Shown piece by piece: positions 1 to 9,589 of a stretch of 64,000 nucleotides of DNA (the first letter of the stretch is position 1; each line of letters opens with the position of its first letter). This DNA comes from Symbiodinium sp. CCMP2592. Lineage: Eukaryota; Sar; Dinophyceae; Suessiales; Symbiodiniaceae. A model generated the notes under the pieces. The model saw only the letters and a list, made by a program, of their open reading frames with translations. It was not told the origin of the DNA and ran no database searches. The DNA is taken from assembly GCA_905221615.1 (NCBI GenBank), contig CAJNDT010006144.1, positions 186,001-250,000 of the forward strand. The letters are read 5' to 3'. Made by a program: the position numbers and the translations under genes.

Positions 1-4
1 GATC

Positions 5-45
5 CCTAATATGGTGTAAGAGATATTCCTTATTAAAGGGCGTTG
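5..45. repeat. Fragment of MITE family E
   Basis: The stretch around ATATTCCTTATTAAAGGG resembles one arm of the family E element best seen at 48974-49074. The other arm is missing or lies outside the window. Confidence 0.3.
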
Positions 46-141
46 GAAGTTCTGGGTACAGAAGCAGGTTGAGATGAGCAGACTAGAGTTTCCGGGCATA
101 GCTCGGTACAAGTAGCTACGGAACCCTCAGGAAGAAATGTT

Positions 142-340
142 AGAACTATTACCCTAAACCCTAGACTATGTACCCCATAGTCCTGCTATACACTCTAAAC
201 TCTAAACCCTATGCAAAAGCTAACAGGCTGCATTGTAGGAAGGTCTGAACCCTCAAGCCCTAAACCCCTCAAAGCCCAAATCCTAAACCCCTCAAGCCCA
301 AAACCCTAAACCCCAAACACCTCAAACACTTATAGACCAG
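142..340. repeat. Telomere-like CCCTAAA tract with 20-bp flanking direct repeat
   Basis: Degenerate CCCTAAA units. The part at 248-340 lies between two identical 20-bp copies at 228-247 and 341-360. The right copy is the end of the candidate exon at 341-424. Confidence 0.7.
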
Positions 341-424
341 CTGCATTGTAGGAAGGTCTGGCCAGGGCCTCTTTGACCTTCGCTTTCATCTCTTCAGCAT
401 CGAGGAAGACGCGGCTTTTGCTTC
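341..424 (-). CDS. Candidate internal exon, possibly voltage-gated ion channel
   Basis: Read on the minus strand, an acceptor-like TTTCAG is followed by an open frame containing FLDAEEMKAKVKEAL and then RPSYNA. From memory, dinoflagellate voltage-gated cation channels carry a very similar segment (FLDAEEMK...EAL...YNV) shortly before the first membrane domain. No membrane segment is visible here because the frame ends in telomere-like DNA. The next exon would lie to the left. Assignment rests on recall of a short motif only; a protein search is needed. Confidence 0.4.
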
Positions 425-430
425 CTGAAA

Positions 431-640
431 GCTTTAGGGTTTTTAGGGCTTTTGGGGTTTAGGCTTTAGGGGTTTCGTTTGTGTTTAGGGGTTTAGGGTT
501 TTTGGGGCTTGGGGCTTTAGGGCTATTCGTTTCGGGTTTCGGGTGGTTTCGGGTTTAGGGCCATGGCGTTGGGGGTTAAGTCTTTAGGGCACTATTTCAT
601 TTAAGTGTATTTCCGCAGCGACTTGGATTTGAGGGTCGAG
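431..640. repeat. Degenerate TTTAGGG tract
   Basis: Many TTTAGGG variants (TTTGGGG, TTTCGGG, CTTTAGGG) on the plus strand. No gene is seen in it. Confidence 0.75.
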
Positions 641-682
641 GGGTTTAAGGGATCCGTTTCAGGCTGTAGGACTTAAGGATTT

Positions 683-786
683 TGGGAGTTTCCGAAAATA
701 GGGGACCCCAATATAGTACCCTAAAAAATAGGATCCTTATTGTAAGGACCCCAAGCTAAGGTAGCCCTAATTTTTGTAAACTCCCA
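683..786. mobile_element. MITE family C copy 1
   Basis: Family C is about 105 bp with TIRs TGGGAGTTTCCGAAAAT / ATTTTCGGAAACTCCCA and an inner GGATCCTTAT segment. Most full copies are bordered by TA. This copy has a mutated right arm (TTTTTGTAAACTCCCA). Confidence 0.8.
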
Positions 787-879
787 TTTAGGGTGCAGGG
801 TTGTAGGGTCTGGGATCTCGAGGGTTAGGGCTGTGAGAAGCTAAGGCTGGAATTGCGAAAGGAGCTGGAGCTGCAACTA

Positions 880-1060
880 CGGTTGATGATATGAGTCCTA
901 GGGTTTTTTTAAAGGGATCTCTAGGGTACCTTTGAGGGATCTATGAGGGTTTAGGGTTTAGGGCTTATGATATGCATCCTCCATTACCTTAAGGACCCTA
1001 AACTATGGGAATTATGGTATATTCCTTGTTATGGGTATGCAGGATTTGTACCATCAACCG
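880..1060. mobile_element. MITE family A copy 1, extended form
   Basis: Family A has TIRs CGGTTGATGATATAAATCC / GGATTTATATCATCAACCG, is normally 96-101 bp, and is flanked by a TA duplication (878-879 and 1061-1062 here). In this copy the left arm is interrupted by about 80 bp of telomere-like DNA with TAGGG and GGGATCT motifs, and arm sequence recurs after it (TTATGATATGCATCC). Confidence 0.85.
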
Positions 1061-1218
1061 TACTTGTGACCCCCATCAAGGTACGCCAAGCTCGTCTACA
1101 AGAAAACTGCTTGGCATTTCTGGGTCATGGAGTAGGCTTTGGGGCATATTCTAGTATACATCTAATGAAGAACCTGAGGAACCCCAAGGTATTGTGGGCA
1201 ATTACCCAAGCTTCTAAA

Positions 1219-1322
1219 AGGGAGTTTACGAAAATATGGGACCCTAAGATAGTACCCTAAATAGTAGGATCCTTATTATAAGGACCCCTAAATAAGGTAC
1301 CCCTCATTTTCGGAAACTCCCA
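1219..1322. mobile_element. MITE family C copy 2
   Basis: Both arms are present (GGGAGTTTACGAAAAT and ATTTTCGGAAACTCCCA), about 104 bp. Confidence 0.8.
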
Positions 1323-1528
1323 TACTCTGCCTATTCTGCCAATACTGACTGGCAGTGGTGAAAGGGGATATTGCCTGGCCTTGCCAACTTAAACGGGTCG
1401 AGCTTAGACCTTTGAGGGTCTGGGGCTTTAGGGTTTGGGGGTTCAGGGTGGTTTGTTAATTCGGAGCTTCGGCAAAGACGGAGCCCTGTGTAGATGAAGG
1501 GGATCGCAAGTTTAAAGGCCACCGAAAA

Positions 1529-1566
1529 TACACACACGTGCACACACACAGGCACACACACACACA
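1529..1566. repeat. CA microsatellite
   Basis: Imperfect (CA)n with interspersed G. On the minus strand it gives a Cys/Val repeat that should not be read as protein. Confidence 0.8.
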
Positions 1567-1654
1567 AAACAGTGAAAACGCAGCACCCTGCCTAAAACCC
1601 AAAACCCTAACCCTCAACCCAACATTAAAGGAACCCTAATATTTTGGCCAAGTC

Positions 1655-1875
1655 ACTCTCAGCCCCACGGGGCTTTCGAGAACAATGTTGCGAGCAACAA
1701 CGAGCAAAGCTATTCAACGCTCGAGATCGAAGAACTTAACCTAAACGAAACCCTCGTGGGGCCCTTAACAGGAACCCTAAAAGCGGCCATCAAAGCCTAC
1801 AACGGACACAGCCAGGATTCCATGTCGCTGGAATTTCTTCTCTTCCCTGGCGCTTCGGCTGAGGGATTTACGGTT
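1655..1875 (+). CDS. Candidate exon, unknown product (plus strand)
   Basis: Stop-free stretch of about 75 codons in a non-repetitive island, entered after CTCTCAG. It includes NNEQSYSTLEIEELNLNE and KAAIKAYNGHSQDSMSLEFL. There is no start codon, so it could only be an internal exon. The minus strand is also partly open here, so strand and reality are uncertain. Confidence 0.25.
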
Positions 1876-2246
1876 GCAGGGTTTGGGGTTGTAGGTTTTC
1901 GGGCATGGTGGTTTAGCGGTTTAAAACCCTAAACCCTCAACCGTTAGGGTTTCGGTGTTAGTGGCTTAGGGGTCAAGTAGGAGCTCAGGTCTTCGGCTGA
2001 CAGACACAATCCTCCACTTACTCATGCTAAGGTAGATTGTGCTTTAGGGTGTAGGTGTTGGTTTAAGGTTTAGGGTCTACGGTAGATCAGAAACTGACGT
2101 AGCTTAGGATACTGGCGGAAGATAATCTTAAACTCTAAACCGCAACCCTAAGCCCTACACCCTGATTCACATGTAAGGCAAGCTTTCGTCCGTCAGCAGC
2201 TCGATGCTTGAGGTGCCAGCTGGTTAGTGGCTTGGGCTGCAGTCTA

Positions 2247-2366
2247 CTTAGAGGATCATGGGACTTAGTAGGCAGGTTATAATTGGGGTTATAAGTCCCC
2301 TAAGTGGGGTTATCCTAATTATAACCTACTTATAACCTTACTTACTAAGTCCCATGAGCCTTCAAG
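2247..2366. mobile_element. MITE family B copy 1
   Basis: Family B is 100-135 bp and almost a full palindrome. It begins CTTGGAG (here CTTAGAG) plus GATCATGGGACTTAGTAAG and ends CTTACTAAGTCCCATGATCC...CAAG. It is bordered by TA (2245-2246 and 2367-2368). Subtypes have GATCATGGG, GGGCAGGGG or GGTCGGGGG next to the tips. Confidence 0.9.
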
Positions 2367-2415
2367 TAAGATTGTTCAGGCTTTCCGGTCTGGAGCTTGG
2401 GGCCCAGGGCTTCGT

Positions 2416-2546
2416 AATAGGGATCCTTAGGGGTGTAGGGGGGAGGGGTGTAGGGGACTATATTTCCTTAAATAGGCCTTATGAGTCCTTATTATGGGCC
2501 TTAAGGCCCCCTACCCCCCCTCCCCCTACACCCCTAAGGATCCCTA
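2416..2546. mobile_element. TIR element, family Q (single copy)
   Basis: Long inverted repeat: TAGGGATCCTTAGGGGTGTA at the left and TACACCCCTAAGGATCCCTA at the right, with G-rich and C-rich inner arms. Only one copy is seen. Confidence 0.75.
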
Positions 2547-2787
2547 TGAGGCTTCCTAATTCAGAGAGGGCGCGGGGGGTAATCATAGGCTTTGGGGTTC
2601 GGGCTTCTGGGCTTAGGATTTCGGGCTCAGACCTGCACCCTAATACAGGGGATCGGGGCTCAGGGGGCTTCAAGCCCGAAATCCTAAACCCCAAAACCAA
2701 AACCCCAAACTCTAGGTGTTTCGGGCTCAGGGGTTTACGGCTGTAAGGCCCTCGTTCGATATGAGAACACCGACGAGGAGCATTTAC

Positions 2788-2868
2788 ATATCGGTCTTCA
2801 TACTTGGAATGAGCTTCTTTGTTTGCATTTTTAACGGATTCCTTGAAGGGCTTTATCGGCCTCCTTCT
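2788..2868 (-). CDS. Candidate internal exon, unknown product
   Basis: Minus-strand frame RRPIKPFKESVKNANKEAH followed by SKYEDRY, ending at a GTAAAT donor. It is lysine-rich and hydrophilic. It lies in a unique island next to the candidate at 2889-3143. Confidence 0.35.
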
Positions 2869-2888
2869 AAGTGTTTAGTATGGGGGCC

Positions 2889-3143
2889 TTAGTCGGTTCG
2901 GGTCGCACCGTCATTACTATCATACATGGTGGCTACAAGTATTGTCAGGGCAGGCCGCGTCATTTTCCGGGCAGAGGCTGGAATTTCTCGCGTCCCGAGC
3001 CCGGGCGCGCGCAGGGTCTGTCCGACATGGGCAGCGTTGGGCGGAATGTCGGAACAGATAGCAGAAACATGAATCTCTGTGAAAGATGTTCGCTGGCCGA
3101 TTCTCCTTAAAGACACCCTAGCTAAAAACCCTCGCGCTGCCAA
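2889..3143 (-). CDS. Candidate exon, unknown product
   Basis: 84-codon minus-strand open frame in non-repeat DNA, including RTSFTEIHVSAICSDIPPN and REIPASARKMTRPALTILVA. A plus-strand frame is open over the same bases. No family is recognised. The minus reading is preferred because neighbouring islands have minus splice-like borders. Confidence 0.35.
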   Translation of the reverse strand: MAARGFLARVSLRRIGQRTSFTEIHVSAICSDIPPNAAHVGQTLRAPGLGTREIPASARKMTRPALTILVATMYDSNDGATRTD

Positions 3144-3724
3144 TGCAGCCCGATGAGAAAGGGTTTGGGGTTTAGGGAATGGAAAATTTGAACCACATTA
3201 GCTGGCCCTGCCTCCAGCTAAGCTGGCTTCAGTGTAGTAAGCTATTGGCATATGTCACTCGAGACGATGCTGCCGCAGCATGCTATGGGAGACTTGCTCG
3301 ACGAATCTCGTGTTTTTCCGCAGCCCTAACCGCGATACCCTAAACCCTGAACCCTACACCCTGCAGCCATTACCGGCCTCTTACAGTTTTCACCGCAGAT
3401 CCAAGGGTCGATGCAACCAATACCCTGAACCCTAAAGCGTCGTAGAGAAAGCTCCTAGAGAAGGTGTACATAGCGAGAATCGACCATGGCACTGTGCTGG
3501 TGGGGCAGTGCAGCTTCCAATACTAGAGGGCCGTTAATGTTTCGAATAGGTGCCTGTAGTGGGTCTTCAAAAGGTTCCATAAGGGCTGCTAAAAAAGTTG
3601 TAAAGGGTTCTCTAATGTAGGGGCCTGAATAATTCTAACAGGGTTCGAGGATTTATCTACAGGAGAGGTATAAACAGTAACAGCAAACCCAAAAACCCAA
3701 CCTTCCTAAAACCTCACCCTTTAA

Positions 3725-3835
3725 GGCAGCATTCTCGCTGCACTGCCCTCCAAAACAAAGCTCTGTTGAAACTCCTCTTGGCAAGTCTTCTTAGTCTTCA
3801 CTGCTCGTGATTTTCGCTGTCCTGCCTCTGCAGGG
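3725..3835 (-). CDS. Candidate exon, unknown product
   Basis: Minus-strand open frame with a basic run, GQRKSRAVKTKKTCQEEF, then QQSFVLEGSAARMLP. It sits between telomere-like tracts. No start or clear donor. Confidence 0.3.
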
Positions 3836-3904
3836 GTTAGGGTATGAGAAAGTCGAGGGCTTGGGATGTTAAGCTTTGGGATTTTCGGTGTTAAGCTACA
3901 CTTT

Positions 3905-4015
3905 TAATGTAGACCCCCATGAATGAACCCTCTCTCCTTGATGCGGGTTACAGTGGCGATCTTCATCATGAAGGCCGTATAGGACACTGGGTTCAGTGAT
4001 CATGGGTCTACATTA
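3905..4015. mobile_element. TIR element, family R
   Basis: TAATGTAGACCCCCATGA at the left is matched by CATGGGTCTACATTA at the right, with AATGAACCC/GGGTTCA just inside. About 111 bp, single copy. Confidence 0.65.
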
Positions 4016-4167
4016 GTTTTCAGGATCATCCCGATCACGCTGTGGATCGGCACAGGACAGCTCGCAGACCAGCCCCGCAAGGGTAGTTTGGAGTGCACAA
4101 GCGTGGCGGCAAGCACTACTCTACGAACGGGTACTGCTGTAGAAGGTTAGGGTTTAGAGTGCCGCGG

Positions 4168-4296
4168 GTACTGCTACGACTGCTGCTACTATCACTACCA
4201 CTACTACTGCCACTACTGCCACTACTACCACTACTACCACTACTACCGCTACTACCACTACTACCACTACAACTACCACGACGACGACGGCTACTC

Positions 4297-4361
<65 letters not shown>

Positions 4362-4400
4362 GCTACACTGCTACTGCTACTGCTACTGCTACTGCTACTG

Positions 4401-4444
<44 letters not shown>

Positions 4445-4445
4445 G

Positions 4446-4478
<33 letters not shown>
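4168..4478. repeat. CTA/CTG trinucleotide microsatellite
   Basis: About 310 bp of ACT/CTA/CTG triplets, including a (CTACTG)n block. The leucine/tyrosine-rich plus frame and the valine-rich minus frame are repeat artefacts. Confidence 0.95.
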
Positions 4479-4654
4479 AAGTATGAATACTACAATTTAA
4501 ACACAAGTGACTGCTGCTACTGCTGCTGCCAATGCTACTGCTACTACTGCTGCTGCTTGCTTCTATGGCCACGACGACTGCCACTACCACGACCAGTACG
4601 GACACAGTTGCTACTACAGTGCTGCTGCTCCCATAGTAATGTGAGCTCGTGATT

Positions 4655-4776
4655 ATTAAAGGTCCCCTCAATAGAGCTAAACACTCGGCCCGGCACACAA
4701 TAATAAAAGGTCCCCTCAATAGAGCTAAACTCGGCCCGCACACAATAATAAAGACCCCTCAATAGTCCTAAAACCC
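4655..4776. repeat. Tandem repeat, about 45-bp unit, 2.5 copies
   Basis: AAAGGTCCCCTCAATAGAGC recurs with CACAATAATA spacers. The last unit is shorter. Confidence 0.85.
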
Positions 4777-4789
4777 GTCCCGTCCTAAA

Positions 4790-4935
4790 ATACTGTATTA
4801 CTACTGTACTACTGTACTAATTACTGTAGTACTGTACTACTGTAATACTGTATTAGTGTACTACTGTACTACTGTATTACTGTACTATACGATTAATCAT
4901 ACTATTGTGATACTATACTAGTGTACTACTACTGA
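4790..4935. repeat. TACTGTACT-type low-complexity tract
   Basis: Repeated ACTGTACTACTGTA-like units; AT-rich and non-coding. Confidence 0.85.
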
Positions 4936-5321
4936 GAGCCCCAGCCCCCAAACAACTTTGACCCCGGCCCCCCAAAACAACTTCCACCCCAACGCGCAAG
5001 CATGCCATCATTATTATGGATTTTTTCTTGTTTGGGGGGGTTTAATAATCAGGAGACCACATTATCTTCAAGCATCCCGGGATTTCAATAGACCCTTAGA
5101 TATTGGGGTCCGTATTCTAAGCACCCCGGAAACGGAACCATGAGGTTTTATGGGAATGCGGGAATGGATCCCAATGACAGCCCCTTAAGGTCCGGTATAG
5201 TAGTCCCTATAGCCCATTCCCTACTAAGAACCAGAGAGTCTATTATGCCTCGAAACTACTACTACCTTTTGTACGGAAAGCTGGCAGGTCTCTATTGCGG
5301 TACTGTTGGGGGTCAGCACTA

Positions 5322-5510
5322 CGGTTGATGATATAAATCCTGCATCACCCACAAGAAGGAATATACCATAATTCCCATAGTTTAGGGTCCTTAAGGTAAT
5401 GCAGATTCATATCATAAGCCGTAAGCCCTAAACCCTAAGCCCTCATAGATCCCTTACAGGTACCCTTATAGATCCCTTTAAAGGAACCCTAGGACTCATA
5501 TCATCAACTG
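5322..5510. mobile_element. MITE family A copy 2, extended form
   Basis: Reverse-orientation version of the extended structure at 880-1060: a core A element, then a telomere-like block with CCTTATAGATCCCTTT, then a second right tip (CATATCATCAACTG). Left TA at 5320-5321. Confidence 0.8.
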
Positions 5511-5585
5511 GAGGGCTGAAAAAGTTTAGGGTGTAATGATTACTTGTTGGTTAGGGGCCCGGTTCCTGTAGAGCTACTGCTGAGT

Positions 5586-5702
5586 GATTAGGGGTTTAGG
5601 GTTTGGGGTATAGGTTTGGGGTTTAGGGTTTAGGATTTGGGGGTTAGGGTTCAGGGTTTGGGGGTTCAGGGTTTGAGGTTTAGGGTTTAGGGCTTAGGGT
5701 GT
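5586..5702. repeat. TTTAGGG tract
   Basis: Plus-strand TTTAGGG units with TTTGGGG and TTCAGGG variants. Confidence 0.85.
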
Positions 5703-5840
5703 GTGATAATCTCTGTTGATTTCGCTAAACAAAGTAGGTACTTCTCAGCCATTCTGCCAACTCCAACTTCGTCCTCGGAGGCTTCCACGAGACAAAGAGA
5801 CGCGACCAGAAAAGCGGGATACGACCCAGCGCTGGGAGAA
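5703..5840 (-). CDS. Candidate exon, unknown product
   Basis: Minus-strand frame of about 46 codons, including LVEASEDEVGVGRMAEKYLL and CLAKSTEIITH. It occupies exactly the unique gap between two telomere-like tracts of opposite orientation. No family is recognised. Confidence 0.35.
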
Positions 5841-5968
5841 ACCCTGAACCCTAAACCCTGAACCCTAAACCCTAAACCGTAAACCCTAAACCCTGAACCC
5901 TAAACCCTAAACCCTAAACCCTAAACCCTGAACCCTAAACCCTAAACCCTGAACCCTAAACCCTAAAA
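5841..5968. repeat. CCCTAAA / CCCTGAA array
   Basis: About 18 heptamers, mostly CCCTAAA and CCCTGAA, on the plus strand; one of the more regular interstitial telomere-like arrays. Confidence 0.9.
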
Positions 5969-6185
5969 CGAATGGCGCAAGACGAGTTTCAGCTTTGGAT
6001 TTAGGACGAAGGACAGGGTGTCATGCTCAGAGTTTAGGTCTGGGGTCGAGGTCGAAAATGGAGGGTCTAGGACTTAGGCTTTGGGTGTGTAGAGTTTGGG
6101 TTTTAGGGTTGAGGCGCAGGGTGGAGGGTTATTGCTGATGGATCAGGGTTCGATCAAGGCTGGACCGTGCTCGCAGGACAATTAC

Positions 6186-6310
6186 GGGAAGCCGTCCTGC
6201 AAGCTGAGATCTCCCAGTCGCCAAATGTGTGTCCCATCTGTTTCATATCGGGTCTGGGTTCTGAGGTACTGTAGGAGATAGTTGTCTAAGCTTTCATTCC
6301 AAAGTTGTTC
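6186..6310 (-). CDS. Candidate internal exon with both splice-like borders
   Basis: Read on the minus strand: acceptor TCTCCTTGTAG, then 125 nt open as EQLWNESLDNYLLQYLRTQT and RYETDGTHIWRLGDLSLQDG, then donor GTAATT. It is hydrophilic with no membrane segment. This is one of the best-bounded exon candidates, but the product is unknown. Confidence 0.5.
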
Positions 6311-6395
6311 CTACAAGGAGACAAGACGCAAAACAGAAGAGGTGCAGTGCTCCTAAGCCCTACAGTAAAGCCTAAACGGACAAAGAGTACACTAC

Positions 6396-6455
6396 TCCAT
6401 GACCCAGAGACTTAAACGAAATGGTGCAAGCTGCCAGTTCGCCGCTTCCGGCTTG
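6396..6455 (-). CDS. Candidate internal exon, unknown product
   Basis: Acceptor TTCTTCACCGCAG, open frame QAGSGELAACTISFKSLGH, donor GTAGTG on the minus strand; 60 nt. It would lie directly upstream of the candidate at 6186-6310. Confidence 0.4.
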
Positions 6456-6499
6456 CTGCGGTGAAGAACGTGAAAAGTCGTGGTCACCCCAGGCTCCGA

Positions 6500-6725
6500 T
6501 AGCTACACCCAAAACCGCAAACCCTGCAACCTAAACCCCGCACCCAAAGCCCCTAAACCTTGACCCTAAACCCTAAACCCTAAACCTAGACCCTAAACCC
6601 AAAATCACCCCTAGACCCCTAAACCTAGACCCTCAACCCTAAACCCTACACCCCTAGACGCCCTAAACCCCAAACCCTACCACCTTTGTCAGAGCCGAAG
6701 CCCGAAATCGTTCTAAACCCTAAAC
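6500..6725. repeat. Degenerate CCCTAAA tract
   Basis: CCCTAAA, CCCCTAGA and CCCAAAA variants; no gene is seen. Confidence 0.85.
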
Positions 6726-6728
6726 GGA

Positions 6729-6955
6729 AGACTCAGAGATCCCAGTATCCTTTAATTAGGGAATACTTAGGGATCCTTTAAGGGATCTAAGGGATCTATA
6801 GGGTCTGGTTCAAGGTATATTCCTTAATTAAGGGGGTCTTGGGATCTCTGGGAACTTAGTAGTGGAATACCTAGAGGATCTATAGGGTTCCTTTAAGGGA
6901 TCTACAGTGTTTAGGGTATTAAGGGACTCCAGTATCCCTTAATTACGGAAGATGC
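6729..6955. mobile_element. Broken MITE family E copies
   Basis: CCAGTATCCTTTAATTAGGG and AAGGTATATTCCTTAATTAA arms appear with GGGATCT spacers, and an arm recurs near 6926. It looks like overlapping partial copies of the element at 48974-49074. Confidence 0.55.
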
Positions 6956-6966
6956 CTCAAATGATA

Positions 6967-7066
6967 CGGTTGATGATATAAATCCTGCATTATCCATAAT
7001 AAGGAATATATGGGAATTATTGTGTATTCCTTATTATGGGTCATGCAGGATTTATATCATCAACCG
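6967..7066. mobile_element. MITE family A copy 3
   Basis: 100 bp, both TIRs intact, TA on each side (6965-6966, 7067-7068). Confidence 0.92.
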
Positions 7067-7210
7067 TAGGGGCCTTATTTTGCTGGTTCAAGGTATGTTC
7101 CTTAATTGAGGGGTCTGGGGATCTCTGGAGACTTAGTAGTGCTTCTTAGAGGGATCCTTAAAAAAGGCTCCATAAAGGGATCTCTAAGGGCTATTACAAG
7201 GGGATCTATA

Positions 7211-7313
7211 TGGGAGTTTCCGAAAATAGGGGTACCTTATTCTGGGGGCCTTATAATCAGGATCCTGTTATTTAGGGTACTATATTAGGGTCCCCTATTT
7301 TCGGAAACTCCCA
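7211..7313. mobile_element. MITE family C copy 3
   Basis: Near-perfect 103-bp copy with TATA/TAT next to its tips. Confidence 0.9.
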
Positions 7314-7387
7314 TATGCGGAGCTAAAAGGGAGGTATGGGACCTGCTCTGAACTCTTAAACACCTAGACACCAAACCCTCAACCCTA

Positions 7388-7489
7388 CTTAAAGGATCGC
7401 GGGGACTTAGTACCTGGCGTTCTTTAGGGTTCCTTAAACGAATTTATAAGGTTCATAACCTTACTTACTAAGTCCCATGATCCTCCAGG
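7388..7489. mobile_element. MITE family B copy 2, damaged
   Basis: The left arm is shortened (CTTAAAGGATCGCGGGGACT) and the middle is replaced by TTTAGGG-like DNA. The right arm TTACTAAGTCCCATGATCC is intact. TA follows. Confidence 0.75.
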
Positions 7490-7632
7490 TAAATTCAAAA
7501 GACCAAACGCTAACCACCACACCCTGAACCCTGAACCCTAAAGCCTAGACCAGGTCATCTGGTCTTATCGTTTCAGACGACCGATGCGAGCTCTCTGGAG
7601 ATTGGGATGGCCATCCAAAACCACTTCATATA

Positions 7633-7732
7633 GGGGCCTCAATGATTAGAATAGGGTTGCGGGGTCCATCATACTATAACGACAATGAGGAACCCTAAGC
7701 TAGTACCAGTTATTTTGGCCCCTGTATTGGTG
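7633..7732. mobile_element. MITE family F copy 1
   Basis: Family F starts GGGGCCTCAATGATTAGAAT and ends with TATTTTGGCCCC, with an inner GGAACCC segment. About 100 bp, set in TATA-like DNA. Confidence 0.75.
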
Positions 7733-7764
7733 ACTTTTCTTGGCACCGGGCAGCCTAGCCATTT

Positions 7765-7979
7765 CCGGAAAGAACAGCGGAACGGACTTTAAACAAGTTT
7801 GTCATGCTGTAATTCTGGCGCCAATCACAAGGTATGAAGGCAGCCAATTCAAGTCTTGATATGCGATTGAAAAAGCTGCAATGCAGAACAAAACTGGAAA
7901 GCCTAACCCCTTGTAAAAACAACTTCCGTGGCGCAGGTGACCTCGGATGATCAGATGCTGCCGGGACGTCCCGAGGGTC
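7765..7979 (-). CDS. Candidate exon, unknown product
   Basis: Minus-strand frame of about 71 codons after GTCCGTCTAG, including RLSSFVLHCSFFNRISRLEL and DWRQNYSMTNLFKVRSAVL. It lies just downstream of the possible gene end at 8221, so it could equally be 3' untranslated or intergenic DNA. Confidence 0.25.
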
Positions 7980-8220
7980 CTAGACGGACCTCGATCGCGC
8001 GTGCCGTCCAGCTACGCGAGTATGAAACTGGATGAACGTCCGCTCCACGGGACACACTGAAGAACCGTAGGAAACTGCCCGAGCCCACTCCTTAGCGGCA
8101 CCCTTTCCACCGGGTTTGGAAAAATGCTTAGTGGCACCCTTTTCACCGGTTTGAAAAAAACCATTAAACATGCAAGCCCTAAGCAATAAACCGGAATAGC
8201 AGGGGCAAAAGGGTGCTGCT

Positions 8221-8454
8221 CTACGGCCCAGGCTCCGTGCTCAGCTCGCTGATGCTCTCGAGGTCGTCGTCATCGATAGCCGATTCTGTGGTCTGCGAGG
8301 TGCCCTCTAAGCCCTCCTGGGGCCCATTCGGGGCCTTTGAGGCCACCGCGCTGTGGTCCGTAAAGGCCTGGGGGGGACCCGGGACCTGCACGGGTGCAGG
8401 GCCGGGTTGCGGGCCCTGCATCAGGGGCTGCAGGGGCCTCATCTGCAGCAGGGG
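8221..8454 (-). CDS. Candidate terminal exon, Pro/Gln-rich acidic C-terminus
   Basis: After a CATCTCAG acceptor the minus frame reads QPLLQMRPLQPLMQGPQPGP, continues proline-rich, and ends DDDDLESISELSTEPGP with a TAG stop. The composition change (Pro/Gln then Asp/Glu) and the stop outside repeat DNA suggest a real low-complexity C-terminal tail. Likely upstream exons of the same gene lie at 8592-8695 and 8985-9068. Confidence 0.45.
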   Translation of the reverse strand, partial: PLLQMRPLQPLMQGPQPGPAPVQVPGPPQAFTDHSAVASKAPNGPQEGLEGTSQTTESAIDDDDLESISELSTEPGP

Positions 8455-8591
8455 CTGAGATGGAGCAGGCAGGAAGCGTAAGGGTTGCCTTACTCCCCCC
8501 AATAGGCCACGAAAAAAAAAAGGTTCAAGCTTCCCGATTCCTACTAGACTAGAAGAGCCCAAAAAGCTTAAAGATTGGGTATTGGGGATCT

Positions 8592-8695
8592 AAGTTGCTG
8601 AACTTGCATCTGCATGGTGGTCATTGGCATCATCATCGGTACCGCGATGAAGGTCGGAGAAGCGCTGGTAGCCCGGTTCGCTGGACACGCTGGGC
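8592..8695 (-). CDS. Candidate exon, Met/Gln-rich
   Basis: The minus frame includes IAVPMMMPMTTMQMQVQQL, matching the Gln/Met-rich style of the next candidate exon at 8221-8454. Other frames are open too. Confidence 0.3.
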
Positions 8696-8805
8696 TGCCT
8701 TAGGAGGACAACCTAAGTAGCCCTAACCCCAACTTCCCCAAACCCTAAACCCTAAACCAAACTTCCCCCAAAACCCTGATCAGTAATCCCCGAGTTATCT
8801 TATGG

Positions 8806-8975
8806 ATCCATCAAAGGAACCCTCAAAAGAACCCTTAAACTAACTCTTAAATCACCCTTTACGGAATCCTTATAAAAGAACCCTCAAAGGAACCCTTAAA
8901 GGAGCCTCCAAAGGAACCCTTAAAGGAGCCTTCAGAGGAACCCTTCAAGGAACCCTTAAAGGAACCTAGCATCCC
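8806..8975. repeat. Minisatellite, AAAGGAACCCTTAAAGGAGC units
   Basis: Roughly 23-bp units of GGAACCC/GGAGCC separated by TTAAA, about seven copies. Confidence 0.85.
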
Positions 8976-8984
8976 TGAGTTGCC

Positions 8985-9068
8985 TTGAGACATGCCCGGA
9001 GAAGAATTTCCCTGGCATGGCGTCGGCAACGGTGGGCATGGCGAAGCCGAAGCCTCAGTTCGTGCTAA
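8985..9068 (-). CDS. Candidate exon, Pro/Ser-rich
   Basis: Minus frame ASASPCPPLPTPCQGNSSPG then MSQGNSGML, in a unique island directly upstream of the minisatellite. Low-complexity composition fits the exons at 8.2-8.7 kb. Confidence 0.3.
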
Positions 9069-9159
9069 CCCTCAGGGTCCATAGCAAATTAGGGGAATTC
9101 TTTAGAGGGATCCTGTAAGGGGTCCTTAAAGGGCTCCTATAAGGATTCTATACTTATTT

Positions 9160-9250
9160 CGAGGTCCTCATAACAAGGATCCTGAGATTTAAAGTGCCCT
9201 AGATAAGATTTAAGGTATCATACTAGGGTCCCCATCTTCGGAAACTCCCA
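9160..9250. mobile_element. Partial MITE family C
   Basis: Inner GGATCCT segment and right arm CATCTTCGGAAACTCCCA are present. The left arm is absent. Confidence 0.65.
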
Positions 9251-9477
9251 TATCCACTACCACATTGGACATAGGTCCCCAAGACAAAATAGGGATGGTC
9301 TTTGGGGACCTAACCTAATTCCATGATAGCAGTGTGCATGGAGCGTCTGGGTAAGGAACCCAGACAATCGTGTGATTTACGACAGATCCATGTTGCGGTA
9401 ACTTGAAAGAAGCTACCATAATACGGAAACCCTGCTACTTACTATAGATCCCCGCTATGACAGCTTAAATCCTAAGT

Positions 9478-9578
9478 GTCGGGTATCATGGGGAACTACA
9501 GGTTAACCTTTTTGGTTACATAGGGATTATATAGGGACTATACTACCCAAACAAGGTTAAAAGGTTACCACCCCGACT
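9478..9578. mobile_element. MITE family H copy 1
   Basis: GTCGGGTATCATGGGGAACT with AACCTTTTTGG at the left mirrors AAAAGGTTACC...CCCCGAC at the right, around TAGGGATTATATAGGGACTA. A second copy is at 23692-23768. Confidence 0.7.
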
Positions 9579-9589
9579 ACTAGAAAATA

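Noticed and set aside
3940-4000. Minus-strand frame SYTAFMMKIATVTRIKERG
   Set aside because: It falls within the TIR element family R (3905-4015).
4093-4479. 128-codon plus frame rich in Leu/Tyr and a 126-codon minus frame rich in Val
   Set aside because: Both are translations of the CTA/CTG triplet repeat, which lacks stop codons in those frames.
5005-5140. Plus frame around MTPAPQNNFHPNAQACHHYY
   Set aside because: Crosses low-complexity CCCCCAAAACAAC and G-run DNA, with no support beyond being open.
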